A DNA stretch of 18,691 bases from Flemingiibacterium sp045636265 (lineage in GTDB: Bacteria > Bacillota > Clostridia > Oscillospirales > CAG-272): the NCBI GenBank assembly GCA_045636265.1, contig JAZTXD010000166.1, forward strand, positions 1-18,691. Direction: 5' to 3'. Each line of letters begins with the position of its first letter. Positions within the stretch are counted from its first letter, which is position 1. Of the stretch, positions 1 to 6,752 are shown piece after piece. The notes beneath the pieces were generated by a model. It ran no database searches and was not told where the DNA came from. It saw nothing but the letters and a program-made list of their open reading frames with translations. The translations under genes were made by a program, and so were the position numbers.

Positions 1-1590
1 ACGGGCGGTTCCGCGAAGCGTGACTCGGGTATGCTCACAAGACGTACCGAAACCGAAAAGTTAAAGAGGGATTCCGAGGCACTTGCTGCCCGTCTTGAGG
101 AGATCAAGAAAGAGCAGGCAAAGTGCGACTCCGATATCGCAGCCAAGACCAAGGAAATGTCGGCAATCGCATCCCAGTCGGCGATGCTCATGTCGCTTGT
201 GGGTGCGGAGAACACCCAGCTTGAGGTTATAAAGAGTCAGCTCGGCGGTGAGCGCAATATGCGTGCCTCCATGGAGCGTGACCTTGACGCGGTTAAAACC
301 GACACGCTTGAGCGAAGCGAGAACATTGCCAAGCTCAAGGCGGAAATCGAAGAAATCACCGCGAGTTCAGAAGAAATTCGCACGTCGAGAACCGACGGCG
401 CGGCAAGACTCGGCGAGGTTGAGGAGTCGATTGACGACGCCGAGCGTGCGAGAGGTGAACTTCTCATACACCGTGCGGAAGCACTCAAGGATGTGGAGCT
501 TGCCGAGCACGAGGTTTCGCAGGTGAACGAGCGAATTATCGAAAACTTCACCGAGAGCGAGGAAAATGACAGAGCGACAAAGTCGCTTGCGGCTGAAAAT
601 GAGTCGGCAGAGGCAGAGCTTGAAGCTATGCGTACCGAGCTTGCTGAACTGTCTGCAAAGCTTGAGGGGCTTGAGGGAGAGCGCACGAGCACGTCTACCA
701 AGAATCTCGAATATGAGCAGAAGCTGAATCAGCTTCGCGCGCAGATACGCGAGAAGACAAGTAAGCGCGAGCTTTGCTTCCGTGACTTTACAATAGCCGA
801 AAACAAGCAAAAGAATCTCACGGACGAGAGAGATAAGCACACAGAACGTCTGTGGGAAGACTATGAGCTTACTTATTCCACTGCGGTTGAGTGCGCATAT
901 CCGCCGGTCACTGCCGAAACACGCAGCGCTGTGCTTGCCGAGCTTACGGAATACCGTTCCAAGCTCAAGGCGCTGGGCAGCGTAAACCTCAACGCTATTG
1001 AGGAATATGTGGACGTTAAAACACGCTTTGACTTTATGTCGGAACAGATTGCCGACCTTGAGAAGTCGAAGGATAACCTGCTTGAAATTATTGTCAAGCT
1101 CGAGTGCGAGATGCGTGAAACGTTTACCTCTGCATTTATGGAGATCGACAGAAACTTCAAAATCGTATTCTCCGAGCTGTTTGGCGGCGGTACGGCGGAG
1201 CTTTCGCTCACCGATCCCGAAAACGTGTTAACCAGCGGAATTGAGATTCGCGTGGCACCGCCCGGAAAGGTTATCAAGAGCTTAACGCTTCTGTCGGGCG
1301 GCGAGCAGTCGTTCGTTGCGATTGCGCTCATCTTCGCGATACTGCGAGTCAATCCGACTCCGTTCTGTATCTTCGACGAGGTTGAGGCGGCACTTGACGA
1401 CGCGAACGTTTTCCGATTCGCCGATTATCTGCACAGATACTGCACACGCTCGCAGTTTATCGTTATCACTCACCGCCGCGGTACTATGGAAATCGCGGAC
1501 AGAATATACGGCGTTACCATGCAGGAGCGCGGTATTTCAACTGTGCTGCCGCTTGATATAGCGCAGGCAGAGGCGAGTCTTGAGAAGTAA
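1..1590 (+). CDS. smc: Chromosome partition protein SMC, C-terminal part (5' end outside window)
   Basis: SMC is the ATPase of bacterial condensin; with ScpA and ScpB it compacts and separates replicated chromosomes. The frame is open from base 1 and reads TGGSAKRDSG before the first internal ATG at 31. That is the conserved sequence just after the hinge, so 31 is not a true start and 529 residues are visible. A long Glu/Lys/Leu/Ala-rich coiled coil (about 1-900) leads into the C-terminal ATPase head. The head has the ABC signature LLSGGEQ (about 1287-1307), a Walker B segment ending in DEVEAALDD (about 1375-1401) and the terminal ITHRRGTME motif. The N-terminal Walker A half lies upstream, outside the window. 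ftsY starts 23 bases downstream, the usual Firmicutes arrangement (rnc-smc-ftsY). Identification is very secure. Confidence 0.97.
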   Translation, partial: TGGSAKRDSGMLTRRTETEKLKRDSEALAARLEEIKKEQAKCDSDIAAKTKEMSAIASQSAMLMSLVGAENTQLEVIKSQLGGERNMRASMERDLDAVKTDTLERSENIAKLKAEIEEITASSEEIRTSRTDGAARLGEVEESIDDAERARGELLIHRAEALKDVELAEHEVSQVNERIIENFTESEENDRATKSLAAENESAEAELEAMRTELAELSAKLEGLEGERTSTSTKNLEYEQKLNQLRAQIREKTSKRELCFRDFTIAENKQKNLTDERDKHTERLWEDYELTYSTAVECAYPPVTAETRSAVLAELTEYRSKLKALGSVNLNAIEEYVDVKTRFDFMSEQIADLEKSKDNLLEIIVKLECEMRETFTSAFMEIDRNFKIVFSELFGGGTAELSLTDPENVLTSGIEIRVAPPGKVIKSLTLLSGGEQSFVAIALIFAILRVNPTPFCIFDEVEAALDDANVFRFADYLHRYCTRSQFIVITHRRGTMEIADRIYGVTMQERGISTVLPLDIAQAEASLEK

Positions 1591-1613
1591 TACACACCGA
1601 AAGGAAATAACCC

Positions 1614-2522
1614 ATGGGATTTTTTGACCGACTTAAAGAAGGACTCAGCAAAACTAAAAATACGCTGTTTAAGCAGGTGGACAACCTTTTTAAAAGCTTT
1701 GTTCGCGTTGATGAGGATATGCTTGAAGAGCTTGAGGAGCTGCTTATCATGGCGGATGTCGGAGTTAATTCGGCAGAGGCTATAATCGAGGCGCTCCGCG
1801 AGGAGATTCGCGATGAGCGTATCACCGAGCCTGAGGCATGTCGCGCAGCACTTCGTGAAATTCTGGTTGACATGATCGGACAGGGTGAGGGACTGAAGCT
1901 TGAAACCACACCGAGCGTTATACTTGTTATCGGCGTAAACGGCGTTGGAAAGACCACATCAATTGCGAAGATCGCAAACAGACTCAAGTCGCAGAACAAG
2001 AAGGTCGTTCTTGCCGCGGCTGATACCTTCCGCGCGGCGGCGATCGACCAGCTCCAGGTTTGGGCGGACAGAGTCGGTGTGGAGCTTATAAAGCACACCG
2101 AGGGCTCCGATCCCGCGGCGGTTGTGTTTGATGCAGTGAGTGCCGCAAAGAAGCGTGAGGCAGACGTGCTCATCGTTGATACTGCCGGACGTCTTCACAA
2201 CAAGAAGAACCTCATGGACGAGCTTGCGAAGATTAACCGCGTTATCGAGCGCGAGTTTCCCGGAGCATCGCGCGAAACCATGCTTGTGCTTGATGCGACC
2301 ACCGGTCAGAATGCTGTAAATCAGGCGAAGGAATTTAAGAATGCGGCAGATATCACGGGCCTCATTTTGACCAAGCTTGACGGAACCGCAAAGGGCGGTA
2401 TCGTGTTCTCGATAAAGAAAGAGCTTGACATTCCCGTTAAATTTATCGGAGTTGGCGAGGGCATGGACGATATGCAGGAGTTCGACGCGAAGGATTTCGT
2501 GGATGCACTTTTTGAGGCGTGA
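1614..2522 (+). CDS. ftsY: Signal recognition particle receptor FtsY
   Basis: FtsY is the SRP-type GTPase that docks ribosome-SRP complexes at the membrane for co-translational insertion. At 302 residues this is a short form with an N domain but no long acidic A domain. It begins MGFFDRLKEGLSKTK, an amphipathic helix that could bind lipid. Visible motifs are the G1 loop GVNGVGKT (107-114), DTFRAAAIDQL (137-147), DTAGR (189-193), TKLD (253-256) and the closing GVGEGMDDM. The ATG at 1614 follows an AAAGGAAAT-like site. The gene lies 23 bases behind smc and is probably cotranscribed with it. The stop runs directly into a repeat element beginning near 2522. Confidence 0.97.
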   Translation: MGFFDRLKEGLSKTKNTLFKQVDNLFKSFVRVDEDMLEELEELLIMADVGVNSAEAIIEALREEIRDERITEPEACRAALREILVDMIGQGEGLKLETTPSVILVIGVNGVGKTTSIAKIANRLKSQNKKVVLAAADTFRAAAIDQLQVWADRVGVELIKHTEGSDPAAVVFDAVSAAKKREADVLIVDTAGRLHNKKNLMDELAKINRVIEREFPGASRETMLVLDATTGQNAVNQAKEFKNAADITGLILTKLDGTAKGGIVFSIKKELDIPVKFIGVGEGMDDMQEFDAKDFVDALFEA

Positions 2523-2715
2523 ACCCTCATCAGTCGCCTATCGACGACAGCTTTTCTCGCTGCGGCTCGGTCACATCGCGGCTCAGACTGCCACTGGCAG
2601 TCATTCACTGCCGCGATGCCGCTTCGCTACCCAGGGGAAGCCTTTGAATAAAGATTAAGGAAAACTTGCCTTCCCTTGGGGGGAAGGGGGACCGCGATAG
2701 CGGTGGATGAGGGTG
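2522..2715. repeat. Inverted pair of GATGAGGGT-type intergenic repeats
   Basis: The left half starts AACCCTCATC at 2522, overlapping the last base of the ftsY stop, and reaches CCCAGGGGAAGCC near 2642. It is interrupted by about 60 bases of hairpin-rich sequence. The right half (about 2668-2715) runs in the opposite sense: GCCTTCCCTTGGGGGGAAGG, then a hairpin ACCGC-GATA-GCGGT (2691-2704), then GGATGAGGGT. The two ends are therefore inverted repeats, as in a MITE-like element. A relative lies at 9219-9270. No gene is visible in 2523-2766. The last 50 bases hold only a small AGAC/GTCT hairpin and the rdgB ribosome binding site AAGGAG at 2755-2760. Confidence 0.7.
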
Positions 2716-2766
2716 AAAATTAGACTTATGGTCTGATTATGCGACTAACCGCTCAAGGAGAAAACA

Positions 2767-3381
2767 ATGTTAAAACTCGTACTTGCTTCAAGAAACAAGA
2801 AAAAAATAGCAGAGCTTGAAACTTTACTCGGAGCACTTTCGTCTAAAGTGCAGGTGCTCTCGCTTGACGACATCGGTTTTACTGATGATATTGTCGAGGA
2901 CGGCGACACGTTCGCGGCAAATTCGCTTATCAAGGCGAGCGTTCCCGCAAAGCTCGGATATATCGGCGTTGCCGATGACTCGGGACTCGCTGTCGACGCG
3001 CTTGACGGTGCGCCCGGTGTATATTCCGCAAGATATTCCGGTGAGGGTGCGAGTGACGGCGCGAATAATGAGAAGCTTTTGACGGCACTTGCCGAGGTTC
3101 CCGACGAAAAGCGTACGGCGAGATTCTGCACTGTGGTTACATGTGCTTTCCCCGATGGGACAAACTTCCAGGTTGAAGGAGTGTGCGAGGGCAGAATACT
3201 TCATGCGCCAGCAGGTGCGGGGGGATTCGGATACGACCCGCTCTTCTGGTATGAGCCGCTCGCAAAAAGCTTCGCAGAGCTCACGTCCGATGAGAAAAAC
3301 GCTGTCAGCCACAGAGGCAAGGCGATGCGTGCATTCGTTTCAAAGCTTACAGAATATATAGAAAATAACGGAGAAAATTAA
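2767..3381 (+). CDS. rdgB: XTP/dITP diphosphatase (RdgB/HAM1 family)
   Basis: This enzyme hydrolyses non-canonical purine triphosphates (dITP, XTP, ITP) to monophosphate and pyrophosphate, which keeps deaminated bases out of nucleic acids. The 204-residue length is typical. Family motifs are the N-terminal LASRNKKKIAEL (6-17), ADDSGL (69-74) with the catalytic Asp71, GVYSARYSG (84-92), GFGYDPLF (153-160) and SHRGKAM (181-187). The ATG is set by AAGGAG six bases upstream (2755-2760). The stop codon TAA (3379-3381) directly abuts the yhbY start, so the two are translationally coupled. It is the first gene of the rdgB-yhbY-nadD-yqeK-LCP-rsfS run. Confidence 0.96.
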   Translation: MLKLVLASRNKKKIAELETLLGALSSKVQVLSLDDIGFTDDIVEDGDTFAANSLIKASVPAKLGYIGVADDSGLAVDALDGAPGVYSARYSGEGASDGANNEKLLTALAEVPDEKRTARFCTVVTCAFPDGTNFQVEGVCEGRILHAPAGAGGFGYDPLFWYEPLAKSFAELTSDEKNAVSHRGKAMRAFVSKLTEYIENNGEN

Positions 3382-3681
3382 ATGCTTACAAGTAAACAGC
3401 GTGCATACCTTCGCGGTATGGCACAGAGCTATGATACAATATTTCAGGTTGGAAAGGGCGGTATCTCGGACAATATGTGCGAGCAGATTTCAAACGCTCT
3501 TGAAGCGCGCGAGCTTATAAAGCTCCGTGTGCTCGACAACTGCGACTACAATGCAAAAGAGGCGGCAAATGAGATTGCCGAGGCGGTCGGTGCACATGTG
3601 GTTCAGGTTATCGGAACAAGATTTGTGCTTTACCGCGAGTCGATAGACCACAAGAAGATAGACCTTTCACTTATCAAGTAA
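3382..3681 (+). CDS. yhbY: YhbY family RNA-binding protein (CRM domain)
   Basis: This is a 99-residue single-domain protein of the CRM/YhbY family (YqeI in Bacillus), which binds pre-50S ribosomal particles and helps large-subunit assembly. The start LTSKQRAYLRGMA, the GKGG loop (23-26, in FQVGKGGIS) and the closing VVQVIGTRFVLYRES are hallmarks of the fold. It starts directly on the base after the rdgB stop and lies 6 bases before nadD. This order, yhbY then nadD then yqeK, is the same as the Bacillus yqeI-nadD-yqeK block. There are no odd features. Confidence 0.94.
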   Translation: MLTSKQRAYLRGMAQSYDTIFQVGKGGISDNMCEQISNALEARELIKLRVLDNCDYNAKEAANEIAEAVGAHVVQVIGTRFVLYRESIDHKKIDLSLIK

Positions 3682-3687
3682 GATTCA

Positions 3688-4317
3688 ATGAAGAAAGAGA
3701 AACTTGGCATTTACGGCGGAACGTTCTCTCCGATACACAATGGACATGTTAAGGCGGCGCTTGCGTTCCTTGACACGTTGGAGCTTGACAGACTTCTTGT
3801 CATCCCCGCGGATATACCGCCGCTCAAGCCGCAGGTTGCCGGTGCGACAACGACGGACAGACACAAAATGACGCACCTTGCTTTTGAGGACACCGCGCCT
3901 TACTGCGAGGGCAGACTCGAGGTCTGCGACTGGGAGATACGCCGCGGCGGTAAGAGCTATACCGTGTACACGCTCGAGCATTTTGCCGCGCCGGAGCGAG
4001 AACTTTATCTGCTTGTCGGAACGGATGCGTTTTTAAAGCTTGATGAGTGGTTCTGCGCCGAGCGGATAATGGAGCTTGCAAATATCGTGCTCATGCGCCG
4101 CGAGAAGGATGACGGCAATACCGAAATGCTTCGCTCACGGGCGGATGAATACAGAGAGAAATTTTCGGCGAGAGTTTATACTGTGAACGAGGAGCCGATA
4201 GTGGTTTCTTCAAGCGAGATACGCGCCTATATTTACGACGGAAAGCCCTGCCCGGCAGAGGTTTCTCCAAAGGTTAGAGATTATATTAAAGATAACGGTC
4301 TTTACAGGGAATTATAA
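3688..4317 (+). CDS. nadD: Nicotinate-nucleotide adenylyltransferase NadD
   Basis: NadD joins nicotinate mononucleotide to AMP from ATP, the penultimate step of NAD synthesis. The 209 residues show the nucleotidyltransferase pattern GIYGGTFSPIHNGH (7-20) with the HxGH-type ATP-binding motif HNGH (17-20). The second motif SSSEIR (174-179) corresponds to the family ISSTxxR signature. DWEIRRGGKSYTVYTLEHF (81-99) is the substrate loop region. No good ribosome binding site precedes the ATG, so translation probably depends on coupling to yhbY six bases upstream. The stop TAA shares its last base with the yqeK ATG (ATAATG), again implying coupling. Confidence 0.96.
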   Translation: MKKEKLGIYGGTFSPIHNGHVKAALAFLDTLELDRLLVIPADIPPLKPQVAGATTTDRHKMTHLAFEDTAPYCEGRLEVCDWEIRRGGKSYTVYTLEHFAAPERELYLLVGTDAFLKLDEWFCAERIMELANIVLMRREKDDGNTEMLRSRADEYREKFSARVYTVNEEPIVVSSSEIRAYIYDGKPCPAEVSPKVRDYIKDNGLYREL

Positions 4318-4958
4318 TGCTTAACGAAAAAGAAGAAATGTCACTCGCCACGCTTCGTGAGCGTGTACGCTCCTATATGAGCGAAAAGCGCCTTAACCAC
4401 ACCTATGCGGTGGAGAGAGAGGCGGCGGCGATATGTAAAGTGTTTCTGCCTGATATGGAGTATACACTCCGTGCAGCGGCGCTGCTTCACGATATAACAA
4501 AGGAATTACCTATCGAAAAACAGTTGCAATTATGCATTGCATCTGATATAATATATACCAAAGAGGAGCTTATGACTCCGAAAATATTCCATTCACGCAC
4601 GGCACCGTTTATTATAAAGCGTGATTTTGCCGAGTTTGCGACAGACGAAATCCTTGGCGCTGTACGCTGGCACACCACGGGACGTGCCGGTATGACACTC
4701 ATGGAGCAGATTTTGTTCCTTGCGGATTTTATCGAGGACACGCGAACATTTGAGTCGTGTGTAACACTGCGGGAGTTCTTCTGGAACGGGATAGAAAAGG
4801 CAGACAGCGATGCACAGCGCGAGCGGCATCTTAAAGATACGATGATATTTGCCTTTGACCTTACCATAAAAGAGCTTTGTGAAGATAAAAAGCCGATTCA
4901 CGCGGACACAGTGTCGGCGAGAAACAGCTTTATATTTGAAAGGAGGGTATCCGGATGA
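4317..4958 (+). CDS. yqeK: HD-domain Ap4A hydrolase YqeK
   Basis: YqeK enzymes split diadenosine tetraphosphate symmetrically into two ADP using a metal-bound HD domain. The 213-residue protein shows the metal ligands in family context: H28 (RLNHTYAVE), H58-D59 (ALLHDITKELP), H92 (KIFHSRTAP), H119 (RWHTTGRAGM) and D137 (LFLADFIEDTR). The last two segments are very characteristic of YqeK. It overlaps nadD by one base and the LCP gene by four (ATGA), so all three are translated as a unit. The C-terminal tail past residue 190 is variable in the family and has no motif. Confidence 0.94.
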   Translation: MLNEKEEMSLATLRERVRSYMSEKRLNHTYAVEREAAAICKVFLPDMEYTLRAAALLHDITKELPIEKQLQLCIASDIIYTKEELMTPKIFHSRTAPFIIKRDFAEFATDEILGAVRWHTTGRAGMTLMEQILFLADFIEDTRTFESCVTLREFFWNGIEKADSDAQRERHLKDTMIFAFDLTIKELCEDKKPIHADTVSARNSFIFERRVSG

Positions 4959-6163
4959 GCATGGAACCTCAGAAAAGACATCCAAAAAAGAAGTCCGGCA
5001 GAGGGGTTATTATAGTGCTTATTGTGCTGGCTGCAATTATTATATTGAGCGTTGCCGGCGGAACTGCATTTTTGAAGTTTTACCGTCCGTCTGTAGACAC
5101 GGATGCGCCTCCGTTTGATATCACGGTTGTGGATCCCGGAGAGAGCGGACCGAGTACCGGTGATGACACATCCGACACAACAGAGTCTTCCGATGACAAA
5201 TACGTGCGCGATGTTGACAGCGTTAATTTCCTCGTGGTGGGACGCGATAAAAATGCGTGGAACACTGACGTTATGATGGTAGTTAATTTCAACATGCGGG
5301 AGGGAAGCTTAAGCGTTCTCCAGATTCCGCGCGACACGTATATCGAAAACGGTGATGTTCACGGAAGAGTTAATACAATGGTTAAAACCATGCGCCAGGA
5401 AGCATACTATAATGATTCCTCGCTTTCTGAAAGTGAGCTTGTACATGCCGGCATGACGGGCGCTGTGGATATCCTCGAAAAGACGCTTTGCATACAGATT
5501 GACGGATACGCAATAGTCAATCTCGAGGGATTTCGCAACATAATCAACGCAATTGGCGGCGTTTATATGGATGTTCCGTATGACATGGAGTATGATGATC
5601 CTGCACAGGATTTGTATATTCACTTAAAGAAAGGTCCGCAGACCTTGAACGGAGCAGAAGCGGAAATGTTTGTACGCTACAGATCGGGATTTGTCCAGGG
5701 CGATATCGGACGTGTTGATTCGCAGAAGATATTTTTAACGGCACTGTTTAAACAGCTTAAGTCCAATGTTAAGCTGACCGTGGTTCCCGAGCTTGTAAAC
5801 CAGCTGATAAAGCATATTACCACCGACGTGCCGCTTGCGGATATAATAATCTATGCAAAAGAGCTTCTCGGCGTTGATATGAGCAATATTTCCATGGTGA
5901 CGCTTCCCGGCGAGGATGCCCGTTCCTCTTCAACGGGTGCATGGTATTACGTAATGCACCGCGCGGACACGCTTACTGTTATAAACGAGTATTTCAACGT
6001 TTATAACAAGCCGGTTACTGACGAAATGTTCGACACAGAGCATGCTTTTACCGATGAGAGCTACTCTGTGTTCGCAAACATATACTTTGCCGAGCCGACT
6101 GATATTGCCGTCGAAAATGCGGACAGTATCGACAGCGACGGCATTCACATACCCATGAATTAA
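4955..6163 (+). CDS. LytR-CpsA-Psr (LCP) family cell-wall polymer ligase
   Basis: LCP proteins transfer undecaprenyl-linked glycopolymers (teichoic acid, capsule) onto peptidoglycan at the outer membrane face. Residues 1-17 are basic, a single membrane segment spans about 18-40, and an acidic Ser/Thr-rich linker (about 45-85) leads to the extracellular catalytic domain. The domain shows LVVGRDKNAWNTDVMM (93-108), the IPRDTY motif (124-129), GFRNIINAIGGVYMDV (192-207), and LNGAEAEMFVRYR (231-243) with GDIGRVDSQKIFL (249-261), which hold the conserved Arg/Asp residues for pyrophosphate and metal. AGGAGG at 4941-4946, eight bases upstream, fixes the start, which overlaps the yqeK stop. It sits between yqeK and rsfS. 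The polymer handled is not shown by the sequence. Confidence 0.93.
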   Translation: MSMEPQKRHPKKKSGRGVIIVLIVLAAIIILSVAGGTAFLKFYRPSVDTDAPPFDITVVDPGESGPSTGDDTSDTTESSDDKYVRDVDSVNFLVVGRDKNAWNTDVMMVVNFNMREGSLSVLQIPRDTYIENGDVHGRVNTMVKTMRQEAYYNDSSLSESELVHAGMTGAVDILEKTLCIQIDGYAIVNLEGFRNIINAIGGVYMDVPYDMEYDDPAQDLYIHLKKGPQTLNGAEAEMFVRYRSGFVQGDIGRVDSQKIFLTALFKQLKSNVKLTVVPELVNQLIKHITTDVPLADIIIYAKELLGVDMSNISMVTLPGEDARSSSTGAWYYVMHRADTLTVINEYFNVYNKPVTDEMFDTEHAFTDESYSVFANIYFAEPTDIAVENADSIDSDGIHIPMN

Positions 6164-6180
6164 AACGAAAGGAAAAATAT

Positions 6181-6594
6181 ATGGACAACAAAAATATAGA
6201 CATGATAACCCCCGAAAATCATCCGGACCTTGCAAACGCAGAGCCGCTTGAAATTGCAAAGACTCTTGTGCATGTGCTTGATATGAAGAAGGGACGCGAT
6301 ATAAAGCTTATCCGCGTTGCCGACCACACTGTAATCGCGGACTATTTCGTAATCTGCGGCGGTACGTCAAACACAAATATCAAGGCGCTCGCAGGCGAGG
6401 CGGAATATAAAATGGGACTTTGCGGCGTAACTCCGTTCCACATGGACGGATACTCCGAGGGCGAATGGATAGCAATAGACTTCGGCTGCGTAATGGTGCA
6501 CATCATGAACCGCGACAGCAGAGAATTCTACAAGCTCGAAAAGCTTTGGTCAGCCGGTGAGTCTGTTGACATTTCGGACATTTTGGTACAGTAA
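6181..6594 (+). CDS. rsfS: Ribosomal silencing factor RsfS
   Basis: RsfS binds ribosomal protein uL14 on the 50S subunit and blocks subunit joining when nutrients are short. The 137-residue protein carries the family core: LEIAKTLVHVLDMKKGRDI, ADYFVICGGTSNTNIKALA, and WIAIDFGCVMVHIMNRDSREFYKLEKLW split across about residues 99-126. An N-terminal extension of about 20 residues precedes the domain. The gene is 17 bases behind the LCP gene with a GAAAGGA-type ribosome binding site. It closes the yhbY-nadD-yqeK-LCP-rsfS block, the equivalent of Bacillus yqeI-nadD-yqeK-rsfS. Confidence 0.95.
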   Translation: MDNKNIDMITPENHPDLANAEPLEIAKTLVHVLDMKKGRDIKLIRVADHTVIADYFVICGGTSNTNIKALAGEAEYKMGLCGVTPFHMDGYSEGEWIAIDFGCVMVHIMNRDSREFYKLEKLWSAGESVDISDILVQ

Positions 6595-6752
6595 AAAATA
6601 ATTCTATATAGAGGTATTAAGTTTGAAAATAAATTTTCAAACTCCCTTTTGTGGCTCTACTTTAGTCTTCGACTAAAGTTTTGCTTCGCAAATCGCGCCC
6701 CAAGAAGGGCAGAAAGGAAGCTTTCGCAAAGCGAAAGCAATGATAATTAAAC
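6595..6752 (+). promoter_or_regulatory. leuS leader: four short perfect hairpins between rsfS and leuS
   Basis: Four hairpins follow one another: GTTTGAAAAT/ATTTTCAAAC (6621-6642), ACTTTAGTC/GACTAAAGT (6659-6679), TTTGC/GCAAA (6680-6692) and GCTTTCGC/GCGAAAGC (6720-6738). The last one lies between the only good ribosome binding site, AAAGGAA (6713-6719), and the leuS ATG at 6753. A ten-codon frame, ATG at 6740 to TAG at 6769, overlaps the leuS start out of frame. No T-box consensus (TGGNACC with antiterminator) is present. The segment may be a small repeat insertion that has become the leader, or a real translation control; the sequence alone does not decide. Confidence 0.5.

Noticed and set aside
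31..33. ATG at 31 as the start of the first gene
   Set aside because: The frame is open from base 1 and the upstream residues match the conserved post-hinge SMC sequence, so the gene simply enters the window.
237..840. Serine-rich and leucine-rich minus-strand open frames opposite smc
   Set aside because: The Ser/Ala-biased translations are the antisense of the coiled-coil codons; no motif or start signal supports them.
2522..2715. CRISPR array or insertion sequence remnant between ftsY and rdgB
   Set aside because: There are only two divergent inverted half-elements, no regular direct repeats with spacers and no transposase-like frame.
6566..6588. TTGACA inside the end of rsfS as a leuS promoter
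   Set aside because: The best -10 match (TACAGT) is only 15 bases away and weak; I could not support a promoter.
6595..6752. T-box riboswitch upstream of leuS
   Set aside because: No TGGNACC bulge, no Stem I pattern and no terminator/antiterminator pair were found.
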